This document shows, piece by piece, positions 25,658 through 33,595 of a stretch of 64,000 bases of DNA. Made by a program: the position numbers and the translations under genes. The notes under the pieces were generated by a model, which worked only from the letters and a program-made list of their open reading frames with translations, made no database searches and was not told where the DNA came from. Location: assembly GCF_019097855.1 (NCBI RefSeq), contig NZ_JAHRGL010000049.1:35758-99757 (forward strand), given 5' to 3'. Source of the stretch: Geopseudomonas aromaticivorans. GTDB lineage: Bacteria; Pseudomonadota; Gammaproteobacteria; Pseudomonadales; Pseudomonadaceae. The first letter of the stretch is position 1, and each line of letters opens with the position of its first letter.

Positions 25658-26509
25658 ATGATGGAAACTCCAACCGCCGACCAGTTTAATGAGCTAGCAA
25701 TGGCTGCAGAGCGGTATAGCAAACTCTTTTACGAGCGCGGAGCTGCGCTGGCGTATGGAACATTCGACGAAGAAATAAGCGAAGATGAGATAGTTTCACT
25801 ATCGATTCACCTATCCAATGCCAACAATGAAGCATGGGATCTATCCTTAGGCACAGAAGGCCTTTTCGTGCTTAGCTGGCTGCATGAGCAACCAGCCTTC
25901 TGCCTCGCAAGAGAGGCATTAGGATTCGTTCCACTGGATCAGGATAAAGGCTGGCAGCCTCGCTTCGAGCAGATCATCCGCCGATGGGCTGCGCGCAAGA
26001 AGCGTCATGGCGGGACGCTCGTATGGAGCATTGAGAGAGAAAGTAAAAAGTTCCTCACCTATTTATCTGGAATTGCAAAGGCTGCCCACGGCTATATAAC
26101 AAAGCGTCGCGTTCGCGCCGCAATAGATGGCCCTGAAAAAATTGAAAAAATAAAGTCACTACTAACTGAAATTGAGCAGCTACTTGCTGCGGAATGGATA
26201 CCAGAAAATCACAGAAAAAATCTTTTACGCCTAATCAATACAAGCAAAGCAATTGATCTCCTTGAAAATCAAGAAATAATCAGCACCCCATTGAGCCGCC
26301 GAAATGATAATGACCTACCAGCAAGACTTATGGCATCTGAAATAATCCGCCTTCATCACGAACTATTCTCAGCCACACACAAGCGTGCAGTATTCCATTT
26401 GATGGGCATGGCATTCATTGAGCGCCCGCTAGAAATGCGAACAATTGAGCGCCTAGCCAAGGCTGAAAAAGACCGCCTATCCCAAAGCTGCGACAGAAGA
26501 AACCCATAG
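25658..26509 (+). CDS. Unknown AT-rich island protein
   Basis: 283 residues, not recognised. Soluble and helical, with an acidic N-terminal region (DEEISEDEIVSLSIHLS) and a basic central part (RRWAARKKRHGG, YITKRRVRAAI). No signal peptide or membrane helix. Base and codon use is clearly more AT-rich than the flanking genes (many A/T third positions), a sign of separate acquisition. It stands alone between the integrase and the replication module with its own upstream space. AGGGA suits the second of two tandem ATGs (25658, 25661). Its orphan cargo position makes a defence or accessory role possible, but nothing in the sequence proves one. Confidence 0.65.
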   Translation: MMETPTADQFNELAMAAERYSKLFYERGAALAYGTFDEEISEDEIVSLSIHLSNANNEAWDLSLGTEGLFVLSWLHEQPAFCLAREALGFVPLDQDKGWQPRFEQIIRRWAARKKRHGGTLVWSIERESKKFLTYLSGIAKAAHGYITKRRVRAAIDGPEKIEKIKSLLTEIEQLLAAEWIPENHRKNLLRLINTSKAIDLLENQEIISTPLSRRNDNDLPARLMASEIIRLHHELFSATHKRAVFHLMGMAFIERPLEMRTIERLAKAEKDRLSQSCDRRNP

Positions 26510-26625
26510 CAGCCACCATTTCTGACGACACAGCCAGCGCTTATTTACATAAATTTTAGACGGCAGGATACCGGCGATATAACTCCTCCTTTGCCGTCGT
26601 CAAGCGGATCTTTTTTTCCGAGCAT

Positions 26626-26654
26626 AGCCCCGTAAATTTTATCCACACGGGGCT
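26626..26654 (+). promoter_or_regulatory. Hairpin just upstream of the alpA-like gene
   Basis: AGCCCCGT (26626-26633) pairs with ACGGGGCT (26647-26654). The right arm holds the only purine-rich (GGGG) stretch before the ATG at 26661, so folding could mask ribosome binding. Function inferred from pairing only. Confidence 0.4.
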
Positions 26655-26660
26655 TACTCT

Positions 26661-26933
26661 ATGACCACCACCCACACCACCAACATCTCGGCCATCAAGG
26701 CCGAGATCGCCGCCCAGCTCGGTTTCGACCCGAACAGTCCGCCCGCCCACATCGATGACAAGCTGGCAGCCGACGCCCTCGGCCTGAAGCCGACCACCCT
26801 CGCCGTCTGGCGCTCGACCGGGCGCTACAACCTGCCTTACCTCAAGGTTGGCCGCCTGGTGAAGTACCGCCTGAGCGACCTTGCCGAGTTCCTCGCTCGC
26901 CGCACCGCCAAACACACCGGCGAGGTGCGCTAA
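26661..26933 (+). CDS. AlpA-like helix-turn-helix protein (excisionase/activator)
   Basis: 90 residues. The C-terminal half reads DDKLAADALGLKPTTLAVWRS, PYLKVGRLVKYRLSDLAEFL, the winged HTH_17 pattern of AlpA/excisionase proteins that bind DNA at island att or promoter regions. The N-terminal 30 residues (MTTTHTTNISAIKAEIAAQL) are an extension not typical of the shortest AlpA. First gene of the compact plus-strand replication module. Its stop overlaps the next start by one base (TAATG). Likely controls excision and/or the module promoter. Confidence 0.75.
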   Translation: MTTTHTTNISAIKAEIAAQLGFDPNSPPAHIDDKLAADALGLKPTTLAVWRSTGRYNLPYLKVGRLVKYRLSDLAEFLARRTAKHTGEVR

Positions 26934-27172
26934 TGATCGTCATCAACAACCACCGCATCGAAGAACATCGGGAGTTCGTTCTCGAGCAACTGATTCCGCT
27001 GATCGTCGGCCATGCCCGCAACAGCGGCTCCCCAAGCGAAGCCGTAACCCTGGCGTCCTTCTTCGCCCTGGCGACGATCCTCCAGGCAGAAGGCATGTCG
27101 CGCAGCACGCTGCTTCAGGCCATCGACACCGCGCGCCTCTCCGAGCACGAGGCATCGGAGGTACTGCACTGA
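26933..27172 (+). CDS. Small unknown helical protein of the island replication module
   Basis: 79 residues, no recognised family. Predominantly helical (RIEEHREFVLEQLIPLIVGHA; SFFALATILQAEGMSRSTLLQAI), no membrane signal. It starts within the stop codon of the HTH gene (TAATG) and its TGA shares one base with the next ATG, so it is translationally coupled on both sides. The reading frame and coupling support a real gene; the function is unknown. Confidence 0.65.
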   Translation: MIVINNHRIEEHREFVLEQLIPLIVGHARNSGSPSEAVTLASFFALATILQAEGMSRSTLLQAIDTARLSEHEASEVLH

Positions 27173-27567
27173 TGCCCTCCCCCATCGATTTGGTCCTCTC
27201 GCGCCTGGACGGCGTGAAACCTACAGGCAGGGGCAAATGGATGGCCCGCACTCCGACCCGCAAGGACAAGACTCCGAGTCTGTCCATACGGGAGCTCGAT
27301 GACGGCCGCGTGCTGCTGAAAGACTTCGGTGGTGACGACACCCCTGATGTCCTGGCAGCCATCGGCCTGACCTTTTCCGACCTGTATCCGGACAGTGTCC
27401 GCCGCCCCGCCCGGTGCAGGCCGAACAGTACCGCCGTCGAAGTCGAGCGCCGCATCGTCACCTACGGCACATCCTTGCTGGAACAAGGCTCCAAGCTGCC
27501 GCAGTCCGACCTGGAGCGCCTGGAGGTGGCTCGCCGCCGCCTCGCTCAACTGGAGGGCCGTGCATGA
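27172..27567 (+). CDS. Primase zinc-finger-like protein lacking the zinc ligands
   Basis: 131 residues. Residues about 20-60 (WMARTPTRKDKTPSLSIREL, DGRVLLKDFGGDDTPDVLAAIG, LTFSDLYPD) follow the outline of CHC2-type primase zinc domains, typically W-x-A-x-C-P-x-H-x-D-x-x-P-S-L-S followed by C-x-x-G-C. Here every ligand position is different (Thr, Arg, Asp, Asp). It should therefore not bind zinc in the usual way. The C-terminal part is an Arg-rich helix (SDLERLEVARRRLAQLEG). Coupled to the RepA-like gene by an ATGA overlap, which suggests it works with that ATPase at initiation. Confidence 0.65.
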   Translation: MPSPIDLVLSRLDGVKPTGRGKWMARTPTRKDKTPSLSIRELDDGRVLLKDFGGDDTPDVLAAIGLTFSDLYPDSVRRPARCRPNSTAVEVERRIVTYGTSLLEQGSKLPQSDLERLEVARRRLAQLEGRA

Positions 27568-28790
27568 CCGTACAGCAAAAAGACCCCTTCAAAGATCAGT
27601 GGACCGAGATCGACCAGCGCCTGGCCAGCACGCCGCCGTTCCGCTTCATCGCGGCCTGCGAGATGCCGGTGAACCCCATCGCCTGGCTGATCGAAAGCTA
27701 CATCGAGGCGGATGCGCTCGCGGTGCTGTACGGCCCTCCCGGCAAGGGCAAGTCGTTCCTCGCCCTGGACATGTCGTGCTGCATTGCTACCGGCCAGCCG
27801 TTCCATGGGCACGACGTGAAGCCGGGGGCCGTGTTCTATATCGCCGGTGAAGGCCACAACGGCCTAGCACGGCGTCTGAGGGCCTGGGCTCAGCACAACG
27901 ACACGGAGATGCCGGTGCTGCTGTTCATGTCCGAAGCCCCCACCGATCTGGCCAGCGCCAGCAATGCCGCGAAGGTGGCTGAGGCCGTTCAACAGCTTGC
28001 CGACAGGACTGGCGAGACCCCGGCACTGATCGTTATCGACACGATGGCCCGTAACTTCGGCGGCGACGAAAACAGCGCAACCGATGTGGGACAGTTCATC
28101 CGTAATGCCGACGCGCTGCGCCGGCACTGGAAAGCCACCGTGCTGATCGTCCACCACAGCGGCAAGAACGGCGAGCGCGGCGCACGCGGATCTTCGGCGC
28201 TGAAAGGCGCTGCCGATGCCGAGTACGAGGTCAGTCGCAGCGAGGATGACCAGTTGATCCGCCTGACCCCGCGCAAGATGAAGGATGCCGAGGAGCCGCC
28301 GCCGCTCGCCTTCGAGCTGATCGGTGTGCCGGTACGCGATGACGCCGGGAGCCTGGTCGGTGGTGCAGCGCTGAAGCTGGCGCAACACTCCGAACCCGAC
28401 CCGGTCACGAAGCAGCTGGGCAAGCACCAGAAGGCCGCGCTTGATGTTCTGCAGCAGATGCACACGGAGATTGCCGACCGACTCGCCCGCCAAGGGCGGG
28501 AGGGGCATCCGGTCCTTATCCTGGTTGATGACTGGAGGGCGAAGTGTGAAGCGAACGACATGCCTCGCAACCGCTTTCATGATGCCAAGAGCAGCCTGGC
28601 TGATCGCCAACAGATCCGCCTCGACGGACCGCACGTGCTTCTTGTCCGTCCGGTCCTGCCCCACATAGGGAGAACGGACCGGACGGACAGCTCGAAGGAT
28701 GTGAATACCGGACAGATCGGACGGGAACCGGACGCAAATCGGACGGATACCGGACAGCCCACCGAGGCACCGGACTACGAGGACATCTGA
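27564..28790 (+). CDS. RepA-like hexameric helicase/ATPase (AAA_25)
   Basis: 408 residues. Walker A YGPPGKGKSFLALDM near residue 58, Walker B ALIVIDTMARNFGGDEN near 155, and HHSGKNGERGARGSSALKGA (sensor/DNA-loop region) near 197, the pattern of RepA/RSF1010-type replicative ATPases found in plasmids and islands. A C-terminal winged-helix-like part follows, then an Asp/Thr-rich tail (IGRTDRTDSSKDVNTGQIG) encoded by repeated GGAC motifs. Good GGAGG before the ATG, which overlaps the preceding stop. Probably drives autonomous replication of the excised element. Confidence 0.8.
   Translation: MTVQQKDPFKDQWTEIDQRLASTPPFRFIAACEMPVNPIAWLIESYIEADALAVLYGPPGKGKSFLALDMSCCIATGQPFHGHDVKPGAVFYIAGEGHNGLARRLRAWAQHNDTEMPVLLFMSEAPTDLASASNAAKVAEAVQQLADRTGETPALIVIDTMARNFGGDENSATDVGQFIRNADALRRHWKATVLIVHHSGKNGERGARGSSALKGAADAEYEVSRSEDDQLIRLTPRKMKDAEEPPPLAFELIGVPVRDDAGSLVGGAALKLAQHSEPDPVTKQLGKHQKAALDVLQQMHTEIADRLARQGREGHPVLILVDDWRAKCEANDMPRNRFHDAKSSLADRQQIRLDGPHVLLVRPVLPHIGRTDRTDSSKDVNTGQIGREPDANRTDTGQPTEAPDYEDI
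28643..28689. repeat. 14-bp inverted repeat in a GGAC-rich segment of the rep gene
   Basis: TGTCCGTCCGGTCC at 28643-28656 is the exact complement of 28676-28689 with a 19-bp spacer. From 28675 to 28776 the motif CGGAC recurs at least seven more times in the same orientation. Such clusters resemble iterons or primosome signals, but here they lie in coding sequence, so an origin function is a hypothesis. Confidence 0.5.
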
Positions 28791-28793
28791 GCC

Positions 28794-29576
28794 ATGGCCG
28801 CACTGGACTATCTGCGCCGGGCCGGCCTGACTGTCGAAGCCGTTGCCGACAAGCTGCGAGTCTCGCCGCGTGAGCGGATCACTCCGGAAGCTCGCCAGTA
28901 CATCACCGACCACAAGGCAGCGTTGCTGGCCGAGCTGACAGCTGCCATGCCGCCGCAGCCTCGCGCCTGGCTCCACCTGCTGGCGCTGGCCGATGGCCGG
29001 GTGACCCAGCGCACTGGCGACCTGGACACCACCAGCGTCGAGGGAGAGGTACGACTGCAGTTCGGCGAGGAACTGCTCGCCGTGGTGCCCGTCCCGGGAT
29101 TCGAGCGGCTGCTGAGCCTCGAAGAGATCGCCAAGGCGCTAGCTGGCACCCTCGCTGCGCCGGCAGCACTGCCGCCGCCGTCGAATACATGGCTGACACG
29201 TGTCGCCCGCCTGCTCGGCACCCGACCGGCCGAGCTGCTGGATGGCGAGTATCTGGAGCAGCACGATCTTGTCGAGCTGGCCGGCAGCGATGCGGCCCTG
29301 GTGGTCGAGACGATTCGGAGCAGCCCGGCCTGGATCAACCGCAGGGCGCATTCGGCCCCGTCGACTGCGGTGATACCCGTAGAGGAGGACACCGAGCCTC
29401 AGCGTACCGTCCACACGGCTGCTACGGCGTCGGTGGACTGGCTGACAGCCCGCGATCAGTTCTACCAGCACCTGATGACCTGCAGGGACTGCCACGCTCC
29501 TGCGGGCCGCTACTGCCCCAGCGGCAGCGACCTGCGCCTGCACTACAACAACACCTCACAGGAGACGAACGAATGA
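28794..29576 (+). CDS. TubC_N-like domain protein with C-terminal Cys motif
   Basis: 260 residues. The first 50 (LDYLRRAGLTVEAVADKLRVSP, ITPEARQYITDHKAALLAEL) match the TubC_N-type docking fold that occurs at the start of island and phage replication proteins. The middle is low-information and Ala/Leu-rich. The end carries CRDCHAPAGRYCPSGSDLRLHY, a possible CxxC-x7-C metal site close to the C-terminus. Three bases after the rep stop and overlapping the next start by ATGA, so part of the same module. Role unknown; possibly a replication accessory protein. Confidence 0.65.
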   Translation: MAALDYLRRAGLTVEAVADKLRVSPRERITPEARQYITDHKAALLAELTAAMPPQPRAWLHLLALADGRVTQRTGDLDTTSVEGEVRLQFGEELLAVVPVPGFERLLSLEEIAKALAGTLAAPAALPPPSNTWLTRVARLLGTRPAELLDGEYLEQHDLVELAGSDAALVVETIRSSPAWINRRAHSAPSTAVIPVEEDTEPQRTVHTAATASVDWLTARDQFYQHLMTCRDCHAPAGRYCPSGSDLRLHYNNTSQETNE

Positions 29577-30196
29577 CCGACAAAATCAAGGTGTCTCTGC
29601 GTAAGGGAGAAACACAGTCCCAGGCCATGGCCCGCGTAGCCCTGACCCCGGAATGCCTCAGCGCCGCCGTACTGGTAGACAGCAAGCTGATGGGCGATGT
29701 GGATGTAACCGAGGTCGTGGACGAACTGCGCCGGCAGACCGCCGCGCTCAACAGCGGCGACCTGACCCGTGCCGAGGACATGCTGCTGGCGCAGGCCCAC
29801 ACACTGGATAGCCTTTTCGCCCAGCTCACCGGTCGGGCGCTGCGCTCGCAGCAGCGCGATGGCCTGGAATCCTACATGCGACTGGCGCTCAAGGCCCAGA
29901 ACCAGGCCAGGGCTACCCTGCAGACCCTGGCCGAGCTGAAGGCACCCCGGCAGGTCGCCTTCGTACAGCAGGCCAACATCGGCCATCAGGTGCAGGTCAA
30001 CAACGGCACGACCAGGCAGCCCGCGCGCACGCGGAAATCCGCAAAAGCGCCGAACGAACTATTGGAGGTGGAACATGGCGAACGGCTGGACACCCGAGCG
30101 AAGAGCTCGACAGGCAGAACTGATCAGGCAGTGGCAACCCTGGAAGCAGAGCACCGGCCCGAAAAGCCCGGAAGGCAAGGCCACAGCCGCGCATAA
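29573..30196 (+). CDS. Unknown island protein
   Basis: 207 residues. The first 150 look like a regular helical protein (DVTEVVDELRRQTAALNSGD, LESYMRLALKAQNQARATLQTL), the layout of small phage/island proteins often found after rep genes. From about residue 165 the frame overlaps the next gene and composition becomes atypical (Arg, Thr, Glu-rich), suggesting a read-through tail. ATG shares four bases with the preceding stop. No function proposed. Confidence 0.65.
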   Translation: MTDKIKVSLRKGETQSQAMARVALTPECLSAAVLVDSKLMGDVDVTEVVDELRRQTAALNSGDLTRAEDMLLAQAHTLDSLFAQLTGRALRSQQRDGLESYMRLALKAQNQARATLQTLAELKAPRQVAFVQQANIGHQVQVNNGTTRQPARTRKSAKAPNELLEVEHGERLDTRAKSSTGRTDQAVATLEAEHRPEKPGRQGHSRA

Positions 30197-30287
30197 CGCC
30201 TGGAAGGGCGGCACCAGAATGCTGCTGCGCGACCTGGCTCGTGAGCTGCGCGAGCAGGACCAGGCCCGACGCGAGCTGCTCGAATGA
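30075..30287 (+). CDS. Small basic island protein (GPKSPEGKA motif)
   Basis: 70 residues: MANGWTPERRARQAELIRQW then STGPKSPEGKATAAHNAWKGG, a motif recurrent in short phage and island proteins of unknown function. An excellent GGAGGT five bases before the ATG supports it, although its first 122 bp overlap the end of the preceding gene in another frame. Last gene of the replication module. Confidence 0.65.
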   Translation: MANGWTPERRARQAELIRQWQPWKQSTGPKSPEGKATAAHNAWKGGTRMLLRDLARELREQDQARRELLE

Positions 30288-30447
30288 TCATTGATACTCC
30301 GCCTCGCAAGACGTGCCACCACGGGTACCAGCCTCTACGCAACAGGCCATTGGCTATGGCACCCACGGCATCATGGTGTGTATCTTTCCCCGCACCATGA
30401 GCGCCCGCACCCACCGATGCGCTCACCACGCGATCTACGCAGGACAC

Positions 30448-30468
30448 GCCCCTCTGCACCAGAGGGGC
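30448..30468 (+). terminator. Short hairpin ahead of hsdM
   Basis: GCCCCTCT (30448-30455) pairs with AGAGGGGC (30461-30468), followed by TTAGCTATTAG. It separates the replication module from the hsd operon, which starts 23 bp later. It could be a weak terminator or a leader hairpin of the hsd transcript. Confidence 0.5.
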
Positions 30469-30490
30469 TTAGCTATTAGGGAGTGATCCG

Positions 30491-32230
30491 ATGAATCCCA
30501 TCGAGCAACAGTTTTTCAACGACCTTGAGAAGAGGCTCTGGACCGCAGCCGACAAGCTGCGCTCCAACCTTGATGCTGCCGTGTACAAACACGTCGTGCT
30601 CGGGCTGATCTTCCTGAAGTACGTCTCCGATGCTTTTGAAGAGCGCCAGCGGGAGCTGCGCGCGCAACTCACCAACCCGGCCGATGAATACTTCATGGAC
30701 CCGGAGGATTACGGGGATCTAGGCAGCGAAGAATACGAGGAGAATCTCGCCGCCGAACTGGAAGTGCGCGACTACTACACCGAGAAGAACGTGTTCTGGG
30801 TGCCGCTCGAAGCGCGCTGGCAAACCCTGCGCGATTGCGCCCAGCTGCCGCCCAAATCGCCCCTGCCCTGGGACAAGCCTGGCAAGGACGAGCCGGAAGA
30901 AATGCGCAGCGTGGGCTGGCTGATCGACAACGCCATGGAAGCCATCGAGCGCGAAAACGCCAAGCTCAAGAACGTGCTCAACAAGGACTTCGCCCGCACT
31001 CAGATCGACAGCCACAAGCTGGCCGACCTGATCGCCCACTTTTCCGACACGAACTTCAGCCAGCCCAGCTACAACGGGCAGCCGCTAGACCTCAAGAGCA
31101 AGGACATCCTCGGCCACGTCTACGAATACTTCCTTGGCCAGTTCGCCTTGGCCGAAGGCAAGAAGGGCGGCCAGTACTACACGCCCAAAAGCATCGTCAC
31201 GCTCATCGTCGAAATGCTGCAGCCCTTCAAGGGCCGCGTGTACGACCCGGCCATGGGCTCGGGCGGTTTCTTCGTGCAGAGCGAGGAGTTCATCGAATTG
31301 CACGGCGGCAAGGTGGCCAACGGCAAGACCGGCCAGATCAGCGTCTACGGCCAGGAGAGCAACCCCACCACCTGGCGCCTGGCGGCCATGAACATGGCCA
31401 TTCGCGGCATCGACTTCAACTTCGGCGTCCAGCCCGCCGACACCATGCTCAACGACCTGCACCCCGACCTGCGCGCCGACTACGTGATGGCCAACCCGCC
31501 CTTCAACATGAAGGAATGGTGGAACGCCAGCCTGGACAATGACCCGCGCTGGCTGGTGGGCACACCGCCACAAGGCAACGCCAACTTCGCCTGGCTGCAG
31601 CACATGCTCTACCACCTGGCTCCCACCGGCAGCATGGCGCTGCTGTTGGCCAATGGCTCGATGAGCAGCAACACCAATAACGAAGGCGAGATCCGTAAGC
31701 AACTGATAGAGCGCGACTATGTGGAGTGCATGGTCGCCCTGCCCGGCCAGTTGTTCACCAACACGCAGATTCCGGCCTGCATCTGGTTCCTGACCAAAGA
31801 CAAGGCCAACGGCTTCAACCTCGACAAGAAAAAGCGCGACCGGCGCGGTGAGTTCCTGTTCATCGACGCCCGCCAGCTCGGCTACATGAAGGACCGCGTG
31901 CTACGCGATTTCACGGTGGAGGACATCCAGAAGATCGCAGACACCTTCCATGCATGGCAGCACGGCGAGGGCTACGCAGACGTGCCCGGCTTCTGCTACT
32001 CGGCCACGCTTGAAGACATCCGCAAGCATGAACACGTGCTGACGCCGGGGCGCTATGTGGGGACAGAAGAGCAGGAAGACGACGGCGAAGCCTTTGCCGA
32101 CAAGATGTCACGGCTGACGGCGCTGCTGGCGGAGCAGTTTGCCGAAAGCGCCAAGCTGGAAGGGGAAATCAAGAAGAACTTGGCGGGGTTGGGTTACGAA
32201 TTGCCGGCGGAGGCCATCAATGTGGACTGA
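30491..32230 (+). CDS. hsdM: Type I restriction-modification methyltransferase subunit HsdM
   Basis: 579 residues. N-terminal helical HsdM domain (FFNDLEKRLWTAADKLRSNL, FLKYVSDAFEERQREL), then an N6-adenine methyltransferase with AdoMet motif DPAMGSGGFFVQ near 251 and catalytic NPPFNMKEW near 334. With HsdS it methylates the recognition sequence; with HsdR added it forms the restriction complex. First gene of the five-gene operon; its end overlaps hsdS by 11 bp. GC-rich, unlike hsdS and the SIR2 gene downstream. Confidence 0.93.
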   Translation: MNPIEQQFFNDLEKRLWTAADKLRSNLDAAVYKHVVLGLIFLKYVSDAFEERQRELRAQLTNPADEYFMDPEDYGDLGSEEYEENLAAELEVRDYYTEKNVFWVPLEARWQTLRDCAQLPPKSPLPWDKPGKDEPEEMRSVGWLIDNAMEAIERENAKLKNVLNKDFARTQIDSHKLADLIAHFSDTNFSQPSYNGQPLDLKSKDILGHVYEYFLGQFALAEGKKGGQYYTPKSIVTLIVEMLQPFKGRVYDPAMGSGGFFVQSEEFIELHGGKVANGKTGQISVYGQESNPTTWRLAAMNMAIRGIDFNFGVQPADTMLNDLHPDLRADYVMANPPFNMKEWWNASLDNDPRWLVGTPPQGNANFAWLQHMLYHLAPTGSMALLLANGSMSSNTNNEGEIRKQLIERDYVECMVALPGQLFTNTQIPACIWFLTKDKANGFNLDKKKRDRRGEFLFIDARQLGYMKDRVLRDFTVEDIQKIADTFHAWQHGEGYADVPGFCYSATLEDIRKHEHVLTPGRYVGTEEQEDDGEAFADKMSRLTALLAEQFAESAKLEGEIKKNLAGLGYELPAEAINVD

Positions 32231-33593
32231 AATTCCGGCAAAAGAATTTTGCGCCTCAGTAAGAGATGGAACTCACGACTCGCCCAAGCCAGTTGAGAGC
32301 GGACGATTTCTTATTACCTCGCGCCACATCATTGGAGGGCAAATCGACTTATCGAATGCCTATCTCATATCAATCGATGATTTTGAGGCCATCAACAAGA
32401 GAAGCAAGGTTGATAGATGGGACGTACTGATCTCGATGATTGGCACGGTTGGTGAGCCATGCCTCGTGAGAGAGGAGCCAGAGTTCGCCATCAAAAATAT
32501 TGGTCTTTTCAAGACTAAGGGCGAGCTGGATGGCAAGTGGCTTTATTACTACCTAACGAGCCCACAAGCACAGGCATTGATTCGTCAAAGTTCGAGAGGG
32601 ACGACGCAAGCCTATGTTCCTCTAGGAGCTCTGCGAGATTTTCCCGTTAGAGTTCCAAGGGACCGAGAGGTCATGCGAGCCATAACAAATGTGCTTGGCG
32701 GGCTTGATGAAAAAATCAACCTCAACCGCCGCATCAACCAAACCATCGAAGCCATGGCGCAAGCCATCTTCAAATCGTGGTTTGTCGATTTCGACCCGGT
32801 CAAAGCCAGGATCGCCGCCATTCAGGAAGGCCGCGACCCGCGGCGCGCTGCCATGAGTGCCATCAGCGGCAAGCCCGACGCTGAACTAGACGCCCTGCCT
32901 CCCGAACAATACGACCAACTCGCCGCCACCGCCGCGCTGTTTCCGGATGAACTGGAGGAGTCGGAGTTGGGGGAGATTCCGAGGGGGTGGATCTGTGGTG
33001 CACTCGGTGATATTTGCAGCTTCACCGCGGGCAGCGCGTTTAAGCCGGAACACCAAGGAAGCACTGAAGGGGACTATCCGTTCATCAAGGTTAGCGACAT
33101 GAACCTTGCTGGCAACGAGGTGTTCATTCAATCGGCTAACAACTACGTCAGCAGAGCTCAGCAGTCTGAAATGAAGGCCAAGTTGCACCCGTTGGGCGCG
33201 ACGGTTTTTGCCAAAATTGGTGTGGCACTGATTTCAAATCGCAGGCGACTGCTAACAACTCCGACGATCATAGACAACAACTTGATGTCTGCCAGTCCCA
33301 TTGAAGGCAAGTCGGGGAAGTACTTTTTGTACTCGATGCTCAGCACAATCGACTTCAACACCTTGGCTTCAGGTACTGCACTGCCATACATCAACGTTTC
33401 CGACCTGAAAAAAGTAGCAATTATTCGTCCGCCGTCCGATGTGTGGCGTACTTTTGAGGCTAAAGCGTCATCCATATTTTCGATGATGCAGGCTCTGACC
33501 GCACAAAGCTTAACCCTTGCAACAACTCGGAACACCCTGCTGCCTAAGTTGCTGTCAGGTGAGGTTGAGGTATTTGGAAAGTCCGAGAGCTAA
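32220..33593 (+). CDS. hsdS: Type I restriction-modification specificity subunit HsdS
   Basis: 457 residues. Two target-recognition domains (about 1-165 and 235-400) are separated by a conserved spacer (LDEKINLNRRINQTIEAMAQ, KSWFVDFDPVKARIAA, LFPDELEESELGEIPRGW) and followed by a second conserved helix ending in TRNTLLPKLLSGEVEV. The start MWTEIPAKEF has GGAGG ten bases ahead. The two recognition domains are markedly AT-rich while the spacer is GC-rich, the usual sign of recognition-domain exchange. The target sequence cannot be read from the protein. Confidence 0.9.
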   Translation: MWTEIPAKEFCASVRDGTHDSPKPVESGRFLITSRHIIGGQIDLSNAYLISIDDFEAINKRSKVDRWDVLISMIGTVGEPCLVREEPEFAIKNIGLFKTKGELDGKWLYYYLTSPQAQALIRQSSRGTTQAYVPLGALRDFPVRVPRDREVMRAITNVLGGLDEKINLNRRINQTIEAMAQAIFKSWFVDFDPVKARIAAIQEGRDPRRAAMSAISGKPDAELDALPPEQYDQLAATAALFPDELEESELGEIPRGWICGALGDICSFTAGSAFKPEHQGSTEGDYPFIKVSDMNLAGNEVFIQSANNYVSRAQQSEMKAKLHPLGATVFAKIGVALISNRRRLLTTPTIIDNNLMSASPIEGKSGKYFLYSMLSTIDFNTLASGTALPYINVSDLKKVAIIRPPSDVWRTFEAKASSIFSMMQALTAQSLTLATTRNTLLPKLLSGEVEVFGKSES

Positions 33594-33595
33594 TC

